Assembly: GCF_037975245.1 (NCBI RefSeq)
Contig: NC_092580.1
Location: 30,684,001 to 30,748,000 of the forward strand
DNA: 64,000 nt
Origin: Apostichopus japonicus
Taxonomy: Eukaryota > Echinodermata > Holothuroidea > Aspidochirotida > Stichopodidae
Reading direction: 5' to 3'
Shown: positions 1 through 45,318 of the stretch, one piece after another
How the letters are laid out: every line of letters starts with the position of its first letter
Position numbering within the stretch: position 1 is the stretch's first letter
Notes under the pieces: generated by a model
The model's database searches: none
Seen by the model: the letters and a program-made list of their open reading frames with translations, nothing else
Told to the model about the DNA's origin: nothing
Program-made: the position numbers and the translations under genes

Positions 1-1830
1 TATAGCAAACTGAATCTTTTTTTTTCTAATATTGTGGTAAAATCGTTTTGTTTCTCCAAATATTTTCGTTCAGTTCAGTTTTTTTAAAGATCTTTTTATC
101 GTGGTTACATTAGTAAAAAAAATTAGGCTTATTATTTATTAATTTAATTTAAGTGAAAGATTAGGTCCAAAGAAAATATGCAAATGTTTTATAGCATACG
201 GACAGTATATTTCAATAATTATACCAAAACCCATTGGTAAACGAGTCGCTCAAACACGATCCTGTTCAAGATTCTTGGGATGTGGACAAGGAAGTTCTTT
301 ATCTCCTTCCGTTCTATGCCATAAATATATGCGGGAAGTGATTAAATCTGAACACGAAATGTACACTCACGCTTTAAACATTTGATACATTTGACCACGT
401 GTTCGAGATAAGGGCGCATACTCATATATATATACACACTATAAACCGTATGTGACAACGAGGACATCTTCATTTTGCTGGATAACAACATTAGTGCAAC
501 ACTGTTCTTTCGAGATCAATTGATATAATCTATGATTGAGATAAATACCTATGTTTCATCTGCAAAGTTGGCTACAAAATGCTACTATGAATATTTTTTT
601 TGTTTAACAAAACTCTGCGCCAATTAAACTGCATAAAAATAGTGAATAAATATATAATTTCAGAAAACAGTGTAGGTCTACCTTTTAACCCCCTCCACGT
701 CCCCCCCCCCCCCACCGCCTCCCTTCCCTCGCCACCTCGCTATGTGAACGAACGGAAAGAATATTAACCACAATGTTAACAATTTACTATTTTTTTGGCC
801 AAACATTATGGTCTTAAATCGATATAATGACACAGTAGTTTCTAGTAGAAACGAAAGTCACATAGCTTACGGAGACTAATCATAACTTATAGAGCTACAG
901 TTGCAGTCATAAGAAGCAAGATATGAACTGCCGTTTGCGTTTATTATTCAAAGCGAGTATATAAAGAGTGAAAATAATTCCTCGGGGAAAATTCATATTC
1001 ACGAAGAATACTTCATTATAAGTATTATTATTATAGTTATCATTGTGGCCCATCTCACCAATATAGCAGTCTGAGCCGATGTGAGTGCATCAAACTCTGA
1101 ACACAGACCCCCCCCCCTCCTCCTTGGCCCTAACAATGTCCACGTTTAACTCTGGCTCAACCATTCATTTCCATTTGTTAGTGTGTGGACAAAATATTGT
1201 CCAAAATAAAATCCTTCGACTTTTTGTGGTTTAACTTTAGTACGACAACCGAAGATCCAAACAGATTGTGTTTCTTACAATAAACCTGCAACTCAACAAT
1301 AAACCTGCAACTCAACAATAGGAATATGTTCCCTCTGTTTGCTTTTAATTGTTATATTACAGTTCCGTTTTTTAGTATCATGGATTACCATAGATTAGCA
1401 TAAGATGATTACCTTGAAGATATATGGTTCAACAACTCTTTGTGTTTAGAGTCTGTAAAAAACACAGACGTCAACTGGTATTAAAAAAGAAGATGACAAT
1501 TTGATGAATTACAGTTCTATGATCCCATGTAATCGCAAAAGGCTGCAAGTCAATGTTTTGTGTCTCCCATATTTTAAACTCTTCTCTCCAATAATTTATA
1601 TAATGCTGTGAAATAGCAAGCAAGACTTTCCACATGGCTGGGCATGTTAGAAAATCGGTAACGCCATTATGCCCTAGTAAGCTTGATTATCGAGTTTGAT
1701 GTAGCGTGGCTGTTGGCCATTCAGTTAGGTATCCTTGGAAGAATTAAACTGTACCAGTGTACTATTACAACTCCCTGTCTTTTATTTTTTATCCATTGCA
1801 TAGCAAACAGGAAGAACAAAACTTAACATA
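1..1830. other. Intergenic, no gene seen
   Basis: This is AT-rich sequence with no coding signature. It contains C-runs at 701-713 and 1108-1117 and a 19-bp direct duplication at 1279-1316. Confidence 0.6.
1279..1320. repeat. 19-bp direct duplication, 2.2 copies
   Basis: The unit AATAAACCTGCAACTCAAC occurs perfectly twice, back to back (1279-1297 and 1298-1316). It then begins a third time with AATA. Confidence 0.95.
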
Positions 1831-2332
1831 TGTAACAGTTCCATGGTCCTGATTAGTTGTTTAATTAACCAATCAAGGATAAGTGACAATTGAAAAGTAA
1901 AAGTATATAAAGGGACAATGTGTGTGTATGTTTACACGATCGCAGAGTGACATACAAATAGATAGTGATATTAAGAGTGACAGTTCACGTGGTATTCTCA
2001 GGGATCCTTAGTTTACTCAAGATTATTAAAAAAGAGACCTACTTCTGGTCAGTTTATTCTGACTTCACTACCTTAGTACTTGGAAAAGTGCATACAATCT
2101 GTCAATGTGTATATAGGTCGTGTGGATTCCTGTCTTAAGATATCGTTTGTATTCGAGCCAAACTGCTTCAATGAGGATAGCATGGAGCCGTATTCTTTAT
2201 GAGTATATCACACAGATACTAAATAAATTAAAAACCTATCATTTGTATTAAGAAGAGAGAGAAAATAAAATAACGAAAAAACTACTTGCGCAGGTTGTGT
2301 TTTATGCAGAATTTAAATATATAACTGTTACA
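1831..2332 (+). mobile_element. Putative solo LTR of an LTR retrotransposon
   Basis: The 502-bp segment starts TGTAACAGTT and ends AACTGTTACA, a perfect 10-bp terminal inverted repeat with the TG...CA ends expected of an LTR. A TATA box (TATATAAAG, about 1903-1911) lies about 75 bp in, as in a short U3. AT-rich AATAAA-like signals occur near 2222 and 2264. No primer-binding site or polyprotein flanks it, so it would be a solo LTR. The 5 bp on each side (ACATA and ATGCT) do not match, so there is no target duplication. The ends could be coincidence or the result of inter-element recombination. Confidence 0.5.
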
Positions 2333-2837
2333 ATGCTAACAGCCACGTGACTGTATACGACAATGATACAATATAAATTAAAGAAGACAATGATCAAATC
2401 CATTACGTAAAGAGATCTTGATCAGAGGAAAGACAAAACAATTGAATTATGAAGCAGAAGATAATATTGAAACAATAGAAAATAGAGAGAAAGAAGAAAA
2501 AGTATTTTAAAAAAAAGAAACAGCGATTTTATCGCTTGGACAAAAAATTGCACCAGCATACTAAAATTTCGAAAATTTATAAATATAACCCTTCATTTCT
2601 TTTATGAAATATTCATCATAGGACTTGACTAAAATGATATACATATACTTGTGTTAAATTCCTATGAGTAAAAAACTCTGACATAGACCGACGTAACATT
2701 TTCCCTCAGATGAGTTCATACTTATTCTTTCTTATCGTCGACGAAAAACAGGAAGTGTAATAACTGTAATGTGACATACCTGAATGAACAGAAGACTGAA
2801 AATGGAAGTTTTGATTATCGCTTCCTCTCTAACATCG

Positions 2838-2926
2838 ACATCAAGGGGTAGAAAATCGGCATAAAGGGTAAAACATATATAGACGTCAAGGGTAGAACAT
2901 ATACATCAAGGGTAGAACATAGGCAT
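2838..2926. repeat. Degenerate minisatellite, unit about 20-23 bp
   Basis: Four imperfect copies of a unit resembling CATCAAGGGTAGAACATA lie in a row. The phrase AAGGG(G)TA(G/A)AA recurs at about 2844, 2864, 2888 and 2908. Confidence 0.75.
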
Positions 2927-3169
2927 AGGAGACTCGTTAAATGATATTTACCATTAAAAAAAAAATCCTCTTTAACACCCCGGCCATTGACGATCCATGA
3001 CGGTCCACGACTCCATGAGCTTTTCCATTGTTTTCTTAGACGTTTTCTATTCGTCCATGAAGATTTACAGCATATGACGGTCCATGACACAGCAGCTGTG
3101 AGTATTATTTGGGACCTATGGTCCCATGGAAAAATGATCGTAAAAGATGATGCAGCCTTGTATAAGGTT

Positions 3170-3420
3170 ACTAAGCGTACTGGTCTCACTAGTACAAATA
3201 CTCAGATGAAATTACTCATGCAAGTACTTGGGACCTTGTACTAGTACTAGTAAACGCCACCTTTTACTCTTACCTAGCACATAGACCCTTATAGTCGTAC
3301 CTGTACTTAGACGGTCTACTCGTACATTACATAGAACCTTGTACTCGTACTGGTATTGGACCGTTTACTCGCACTAGTGCATGGACCTTGTACTTGCACT
3401 AGTTCATAGAACCAACTCAT
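3170..3420. repeat. Degenerate tandem repeat of GTACTCGTACTAGT-like units
   Basis: Phrases such as ACCTTGTACTCGTACTGG, ACCTTGTACTAGTACTAG and ACCTTGTACTTGCACTAG recur with CATAGA(A/C)CC spacers, about 50-60 bp apart. The block reads as an old, eroded minisatellite. Confidence 0.7.
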
Positions 3421-4096
3421 TTGATGTACTTGATGTGGGTACGTGTACTCGAAATTATCACAGCACATGTCTGCTGCCATGGATATTGAAAGAATAGGAT
3501 GTGATTCATTGATCAGACACTTTTCTTAGAATCTATTTCACCTTTATATCTCTTCGGTTCGTTATCATTTGCTTGATATCTTTCTACACATTCTATGATG
3601 AAGTTACATCGTTTAATTTGCTTTATGTTTGTCTCTCTTAGACTTCACCTGATAATCAACTGTATTGGAAGGGTATAAGCCATGAATGTCTTTACAGACA
3701 TATATAATGCACATTTACATACCCAAATTATATACCCAAAAAGTACAAGAGGCAATTTTAATTTCCCAGATAATAGTCAGATAGTTTCTATGTTATAACA
3801 CCTTTTGGAATTTTGGTTATACAAAATAAAATGAGTTAAATTTACTGTCATCTGTTGTTAGGTTATATATATTATTTGGCAATGTTTGCACGCTAAGTAA
3901 AACGAATATTTTGACACTTTGTTATGACAACTACAATTTATATACCGAATTGGATTCATAACGTATAGCCTATACCATGAAAAAAAAGTATGCAAAGGAG
4001 AAAATTACAGAACATTTGCTTTCAGGACACATTTAAATTTTGTTCCGTAAGAAACACCAGACATTGTATACATACATGTCTGGCTCAATAGCTTAA

Positions 4097-4102
4097 TTTA
4101 TT
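4097..4102 (-). promoter_or_regulatory. Poly(A) signal of the protease gene
   Basis: On the minus strand this is AATAAA, 354 nt past the stop codon. It is the first canonical hexamer downstream. It implies a 3' UTR of roughly 370-380 nt (about 4455 down to 4080). No other AATAAA or ATTAAA was seen between the stop and this site. Confidence 0.6.
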
Positions 4103-4455
4103 CAGCTGCAAATACCGTCGGTAACTTCCCGCACCCATGCTTGTCTACTGGCCATCTGGTAACTAGTGCATCGAGGTACCAACACTACCAACGTCCGTCC
4201 CGCAGGCCCCACGCATACTACACATGACGTGGCCAACCTATAGAACCAACAAGCTAACTATACTACACTGTTCCCAAACTCTGCTCTGTGAAGCGCATAT
4301 GCCGACCATTCGCCTTTGCGTGAATGTCTGGAATGTAATGAGACATGGCAGCAACTGTCTGGATATTGTTGCAAAGAACATCCGCAAGAATATTGAAATA
4401 TTCCCCCTTCATCTTTACGATACCCGCTATTCGCGAGAGTTGTTTGACACTACTA

Positions 4456-38350
<33,895 letters not shown>

Positions 38351-40000
38351 AATCCACAACATTGTTAAATCATTTATTCCTCTATAGGCACTTCTTCAAC
38401 AGTCGGTGTTTCTGATATCTGCGTATAGATTATGTACGGTATACCATAAAAGTACGTTCACAAAATCACTTCACGTTTTTTTTCGGACAAATCCAAACAC
38501 TCCTTTACCGATTGAAAAGCTTGTTCAAATTTACCCTAATTTCTTGTTCGATCGTTCTAAAGGTGAATAAGTAAACACGAAAGTGGCGAGAAAGATACAG
38601 CGAATGGTGTATATCCAACCTCCTACACAATTCAGCAATTTCCACATATCATATCCACTCAGACTTACATAGAGTATATGGATAAACAAATTAGGACTAT
38701 ATACTAAAACTGATAAAGCCAAGTATGTAAGAGGGGAAAAAGGAAAAGAAAAGCCCGTTTCGTCGTGCTCAAGTGCCTGGTACACAATTTATTATTTTTA
38801 ATTCTGTGAAGTACTGTTATGCAGTCAAACAGGAAGCTATTGTGTTTTGGTACAATAATTGTCTACGTAAAAACCCCGTTCCACATGAACGGTTTAATTT
38901 ATACCGCTATTGAAATCGATGGATTCTCGTGACACTTCGAAAAAATATCAATAGTCTAGCGTTAGGGTTGTATCTTAGAGACAAGAAGATAAAACAGTAA
39001 TGGTAACAAGTTACAAACTGCAAATTATTGGTTAATTTTTTTTTTTTTAAACTCCGATACACGTCCAGAAATCAAGTGCGATAAATGACCACAAAATGAA
39101 ATAACTTCCAACGGTCAGAAATTCATCCTTGGGTAAAGTTACAGAACAATGGAGGTTTAATTAACAATAAGGCTTGTGTATAGCCTACTACGTGTAATAT
39201 GGAATCCAAATCAGACAGTGTTCACCACTTGGAGTTAAGTCCCGAACTGATTTGAAGAGAGAAGCTGGTTTGGACTTATATATGTATCGCAACCATGCAT
39301 ACACAACTCATGTCTATAGCTATTTTTTTACCTATCGCCTCGCTCGAAGAAAAGCTTGATCCGCCACCTACAATTTGACATCTCTCTCTGAGCTTGTCTG
39401 TGCGATCCGCTCTGTGTTATAGTCTTGTTTCGCTCAGTTGTGAAGTTCCCAACCGCTCTAACGTTTAGTCATATTCTATATATAGCACGAGTCGAAACGT
39501 ATACGCTGTGAATAAGAGGCGGCAAAGCTTTTGATGGTAGCGACCTGTAGAACTATATAGCTGAATGAATCCGCGAAACTATATTTTGTACTATCCAACG
39601 TGTCCTCACACAACTCGATAGTCACTTAGTACGCAATAAGGAGTCCACGAACCACTTTGTCACCAACTTGACTGGACTCGACTCTTTGAAACTAACTACA
39701 TGACAATATTCCGACGTTATAGGAAGTTCTACTCGTTCAAGTAGCCTACTACATGACTTAAAAGCCAATCATGAAGTAAATAGGCCACGATGAATGCGTG
39801 AACTTGTTTTCTCCCCTTTCCTAGATAGATGAGGTGTAGCTCAAGTTCATTTCTCTGATTAACGCGGTAGTAGTCGCAGCCTATATTGGGCCTACATGTA
39901 AATATTCTCTTAATTTTCTTTCCTGAGTCTGGACTTTGATCTACACACTGTAGGCTATATACCGACGGTAACCAGCCGTAGCTATGTAAACTGATTCAGT
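38351..40000 (-). other. Upstream region of the protease gene
   Basis: This holds the presumed 5' UTR and any proximal promoter. No strong TATA/CCAAT pair lies directly upstream of the ATG. A TATA-like site (TATATAAG on the minus strand, 39275-39282) lies about 930 bp upstream, with a pyrimidine-rich, TCAGT-containing stretch about 30 bp beyond it. No coding sequence was recognised. Confidence 0.5.
39275..39282 (-). promoter_or_regulatory. TATA-like site, possible promoter of the protease gene
   Basis: The minus strand reads ACATATATAAGTCC, with TTCAAATCAGTTCGGG about 30 nt downstream as a possible initiator. If used, the ATG at 38350 would need a long 5' UTR or a leader intron. It could be chance in AT-rich DNA. 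Confidence 0.25.
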
Positions 40001-41523
40001 TGATCCGGTAGGTAGTTTATATGCTGTTTTATGCCATGTTTTATTAACACCATTATAAGTCGGCAATCACGCCTGCTTGCTTGCTTGCTCCCTCCCATAA
40101 GAAGTTTCTGTGATAGCATAGCGGGCCTCCCAACTGCGGCTTAAAGTGATACTGACCTCGTTGCCGTCCACGTGAGGGTCCACACGACAGGCCTTCCCAT
40201 CTTTTCAAAGGGACCAAACTTCTTTTGTTGATTTTGATAAAGAAATTGTACACATACCCGATTGACCCCATTCAACATATTGATTTAGTTTTTAATGGGT
40301 TTATACACAAGTGACATATGCTTTAGCTGGATCTCCGTGTACTGCATATAGGTAAGGCATAGTGTGTCAGTGGTGTGTCAATGCACCCCACTCATAATCC
40401 ACTGTAGAGTGAAGGCCTTAAATACATATATATAGAGAGAGCAGCAAGCTAACAGTTATCCAACCTTGCAAATAATATGGTGTCATATTTATATTAAATT
40501 TATTACACGTTATCATACATTTAATATATTTTTGTTTACATTGTACGAGCAATGACAATGAAACGGATGCCGTTCAACGGGGGAGGAGACGAGGAATGGG
40601 AGACACATCGTGTTCCATGTGCTGTATATACTGTAACGATATAAACTTATAAATGATCTTATCTGAAATAAATAGCCATTGGTAAACCGTGATAATGACG
40701 ATGATACGACCCTTGTTTTAAACAGTGGTTATAAATACTTGTAGGATCAAATTACAACACGTTTAGAACCTGTAGAATATAATAATGAGTTAAAAGCTTT
40801 AACACTTTCAAGCTTTGTTAAAAAGACAATTAAATAATCAGATAATAAGATAATCAGCTTTGGGTAAGACGGACCTAGTTAAACCACTTGTTTGTAACCG
40901 GGCACACCATACTTGCAATGGTGATTAACCTGAGGGAATTCCTCTTAAATGGTGACACATTACTTTCAATATTGATTGTGGCTATAAGCCTAGTAGTATT
41001 GTGTATACAACGTTAGCAATGCTGCTATCATTACTACAAAGACTAAATACCGATGTCTCAAATACCTAATACCCCCCCCCCCCCCGAATTTCAGTCAGTG
41101 AATAATGTGCTTATATTTTACTATAATGGTATCCGATGGTCACAACTAGGTATAGGCTTGTTGCATTAACGATAATCTGTTTTGTAAACATGGATAATCA
41201 ACCCACTCAAACTATACAGGCCATGCTGAGCTGTCATCTAAAAAAGTTATTTAAATACAAGATTCGAGACGAAAATGTTTACAACCAACAAGTAAATGGG
41301 TTCAATGTGTTGTCATTGTTGTGGCGAGAGGGGGGGGGGGGTAGTAGTGGGTGGGTCTTTATTGGCGAATAGGAAACAAATATATTGTTTGTAGTAATGT
41401 AAACGGTAAAACGCTAATTTATATATTAAAATGTCTCTTATATTGCATATATATACTTATATATATACTTATATTTACAATTTAAACACCTTTAAAATAG
41501 AGCTGGCTCATCGGCAACAGAGC

Positions 41524-41592
41524 ACGCCTACAATGGTGGCAGTGGTGGGCCAACCTCTACAATGGTGGCAGTGGTGGGCCAACGCCTACAAT
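41524..41592. repeat. 29-bp tandem repeat, 2.4 copies
   Basis: Units of ACGCCTACAATGGTGGCAGT plus GGTGGGCCA occur at 41524-41552 and 41553-41581 (one copy has ACCTC for ACGCC). They are followed by a partial third copy. Confidence 0.93.
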
Positions 41593-42667
41593 AACTTCAT
41601 TGCTCAACAGATTCGCCTAAGTTCTGTTCATACTGTGTAGTGAATATTATCCGCAGCTGGCTGTTTTTCATTTGTAATGGTCGAATTACAACAGCATCAA
41701 CACAGTAAGCGTGAGCTTAGACCAGGTTAAGTACAAAATGCTGTATATTTTGATCGATACTTTACCGTATGCTTTCATACTATTGTTTTAGTGGGTGCAG
41801 CTAATCAAAACTTTTACTATGAATGCTGTATACCTCAGGCCACACATGCGGTGAGACCATATACCGTGAATACATTGACCGATGATACCCTTACATTGAG
41901 CTTAAATTATAAGGGTTTAGTTAACCGCGTGTACCATTGCACCATAAGTTATGTTATATCACGTACAGTGTCTCAAAGGTTTAATTATGTTACTTATCTC
42001 AGGTGAATAATATTGTGCGAACGCAGGAACAGGAGGAGTGGTTATCCAGTGATGTGATATAGGTGACGTTAGGACGAGAAATTGGTTTTAAGTTAGAACG
42101 GGTGCTGGCGAATGTACTACCGTGGTTTATTGTCGTCAATTGGGTCTTTTCCGCCCGCGTAAAGGTAACCCGTTTGAAGGTATCGAAATTGCAGGGGTTT
42201 GAAGTATGGAGCACTTTGAAACTGAACAGCCATATGACTGTATCTTTCATATCAAGGAGCCCCTTTATCCTTAACTAAGTTGGAATTTAACCCATTATCG
42301 CAGTAACCACCCACCCCCCCCCATTAATGCCCCACCCAGCCCCACGGGTTTCCCTCAGTTACATTGACAGTATATATATGCCCTACATATATGTATAAAC
42401 GGCATATAAGAAATCTATATTACTACTTGCTGCTCGCGAAATTTTCAAACGATGCCGACAGCGATCAAGCTTGTTCGTCGTAAAATATTTTTTCCCACGG
42501 CTTCAAAAGAGAAAATCATGAGAAAATCGATTGAGAGGTGGACATTAACGCAGTGATTTGCAGCCATGTGTACGTGTAACCTCTTTAGTCTAGCCATGCA
42601 AGTAGGGTAATGCTGCCTGTAAAACAATGAATATTCCAATATATATATAGGCCTATATAAATATTTA

Positions 42668-42768
<101 letters not shown>

Positions 42769-43562
42769 AATGGAATAAAGACTACAACGCGACCCGTGCG
42801 ACAGTTGAACAATTCGCGAGCGATTCGTCGATTGGCGGCGTGCTTTTACAATCATTTCACATTCTATTAATACGAAAGTCATTAGAATGTTCTATTGCCT
42901 TCTTCTGCCCATTGAAATACATACTAAAATCCGTCCTTTTTCCATAGAGTATAAGGTACCATAGCATACATAGAGAAGTTTTGCAACTGGAATGTTAAGT
43001 CCAGTAGATTGATGGCTTGGACCATCGGGCTCTTGCAAATTTACATACCACGACCTATCTTGAGCTATATGAGGTGAGAGTCTAGTTTTCAAATAGGCTA
43101 GTAACATAAAGAAGTGTTTATGCTAGATGTGAATCGTACTATATATACGGAACTTCGTGTCCAACTTGGATGATCCCCCGAATCAAAAAGAGCTTTTTTT
43201 TTTGGAACGGACGTGTTTGATCCCGGTTGAACTAGGAAATTTTAATCCGGGTGGGTGGGGTATATCTGGGCTTTGCTTCGGGTTAAAAGACAAACGGAGC
43301 TTCGAGTTAAATTTGTGAGCCTTGAAAAATGCTCTCCGAATCAAAGTGGGACCTCGGGAGAAAACGTGACGTCCCGTAAAACTTGACATAAAAGAGAGAC
43401 GCCTACTTTCTATACGCACAATGGCAAACTTCAACCTTGTATGTATAGCATTATTGATCGAGGGGGGTAAGGGGAGGATGTCAAAGGTGGCGTGTCCTTG
43501 ATTGATCCGTATATCTATCTAAAGCGCCTCATTCCCCGTGGATGCCTTTTTTTGTATTTCTT

Positions 43563-43612
43563 GCTTTGTTCTTTCCTTTGTTCTTTCCTTTTGTTCTTTC
43601 CTTTTGTTTTGT
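43563..43612. repeat. TTGTTCTTTCCTT tandem repeat
   Basis: Three to four imperfect copies of a 13-14 bp pyrimidine-rich unit. Confidence 0.85.
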
Positions 43613-44049
43613 CTTTTTGTTTGTTTGAAAGCCCAGTGATTGGTTTCGTTCCGGTACAGAAGACAGAGGGAACATGAAGTTACCAAAGTTTAATTACGAT
43701 CTATAAACGGGACTTCTACTGCTCAAAACACGATACCAGAATCAGGATGTCTCTAAATATGTGGTGCCGCTTAGTATCCGGTATGTACGTTTATTGTGAG
43801 AGTTCTATGACCACCCGGGGACTAAAGTTATCATAACTTGTGAAGCAAACTACGAGCTACTCGACATTGTAGGAAGTAAGCTGTTAACTCACCGAGCCTA
43901 ATGAGAAGGGGGAGGGGTAGGTAGATGGGGGGTAGGGAGATACAGCACCGAGGCCCGGGGTGAATTAACGGGCCATGATAAAGATGGGACAAGTAATCAT
44001 TTACTCTCATTGTCATAATACATCTAATGAATAATGAAGACTTCGCAAA

Positions 44050-44104
44050 GGGGCCCGGTGACCGTAGTTCTCCCCGGGGTTGGACCTTGGTTTCCACGCC
44101 CCTG
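44050..44104 (-). mobile_element. hAT-like terminus fragment
   Basis: Read on the minus strand from 44104 it starts CAGGGGCGTGGAAACCAAGG, a hAT-type end. No partner end or duplication was found. Confidence 0.35.
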
Positions 44105-44940
44105 CATCTGCCATAGAAATGCTCTACAAACTAACATTGAAATGTGCTCCTTTTTTCATTTGGGGTGTTGAATAAAACACAATTTTCACAGACGGATCAT
44201 TGACATAAAATGTGTTTAAACAAAGTAGAGGAAATGAGTAAAAATACAGTTTCCAGCAAACATTGAGTCACACTGGAATGTCATGGGCCTAACCACATGG
44301 ATTGACCTTCATAATTATTGATGATTTCACCATTAACTTTCGGTATGTTAAATACGCTGGACAAATTTACGTCTTATTCCAAGAAATCAACTTAAAACCC
44401 GTCACCATTTCTTGGACGCCGTTCTTCTAATGATGTCGAAGGCTACGTCACTTTCGGTAAAATTTCAACGCAATTTTGTGTTATTATTCCCGTAAGACCA
44501 TATAGCCCTGTGCGGTATTAGTTTCTGTTTCAAGGTAGCTGGTAGAAATATTCTTTAAGAAAGGGGAAAAAAAACTGACATATTTGAACAAAATTGATTA
44601 AATTTGCATTTTTATCACCAAAGAAGTTTCTTTTTGTTTTGTCAATAAAGAGTTCAAAAATCCTTTGGGCATCGAAAGCAGTTACATAAATCTATCAGAA
44701 ACCGTTAATGGTGCTCTGGTCACCGCACGTGAGTGACAACTCATGTTGTATACCGGATTTATTAGTTTCGCTATATAAAACATTAACAATGTATCTGTCA
44801 ATCCCTCGGCAGAATTATCCAAGTAGTTATATTACATTGTTCGTGAACAACTAGGAAGGAAGTTAGCTCAACTTTAGCGGCGTCAGTATGGATTCAGGGG
44901 ACCCGGTTCAAAGGTAAGAGCTGGGTCCTTGCTTCCCTCT

Positions 44941-45318
44941 CAAGGGCGTAGGAACCGGGGGGCTGGGGGGGCGCCAGCCCCCCCCAGTGAAAAATGTGGA
45001 GGGGCGGAAGTATCATTCCGCCCCCCCCCCCCGCTCCGCAAGTCAGAAAACCCCTTTTTCATTTCCAAATGAGAAAAAAATCTCATTTGGAGCACCAAAT
45101 TGCATCTAAGGCCAGCTGAAAATACAAAATTAAGTTTACAAAATGGAGTGGGTGTTGAAGTGTGCTATATTGCACCAAATTGCATCTGAGGCCACCTGGA
45201 AATGCAAAAGATTCCAAAGGGGAGGGGGACACCCCCTCCCCTTAGACCCCTCCCCCAGGCCGGCCATCAGTCTTCAGCCCCCCCCCCCCCCACTCAATAG
45301 TACCTTCCTACGCCACTG
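44941..45318 (+). mobile_element. Non-autonomous hAT-type element with 8-bp target duplication
   Basis: The 378-bp element begins CAAGGGCGTAGGAA. Its right end reverse-complemented is CAGTGGCGTAGGAA, with 12 of 14 bases matching. It is flanked on both sides by a perfect 8-bp duplication TTCCCTCT (44933-44940 and 45319-45326), the hAT signature. Inside are a G-rich subterminal inverted repeat, C-runs at 45021-45032 and 45278-45291, a 10-bp inverted repeat (CCAAATGAGA...TCTCATTTGG, 45065-45090) and an 80-bp-offset direct repeat starting GCACCAAATTGCATCT (45092 and 45172). There is no transposase. Confidence 0.9.

Larger units (their letters stand above)
2333..4096. other. Intergenic with degenerate repeats, no gene seen
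   Basis: No coding domain is recognised on either strand. Two blocks of degenerate tandem repeats occupy 2838-2926 and 3170-3420. The short open frames here are read through those repeats. Confidence 0.6.

Noticed and set aside
3170-3420. CRISPR-like spaced repeats
   Set aside because: Copies are degenerate and unequally spaced, and the sequence is eukaryotic.
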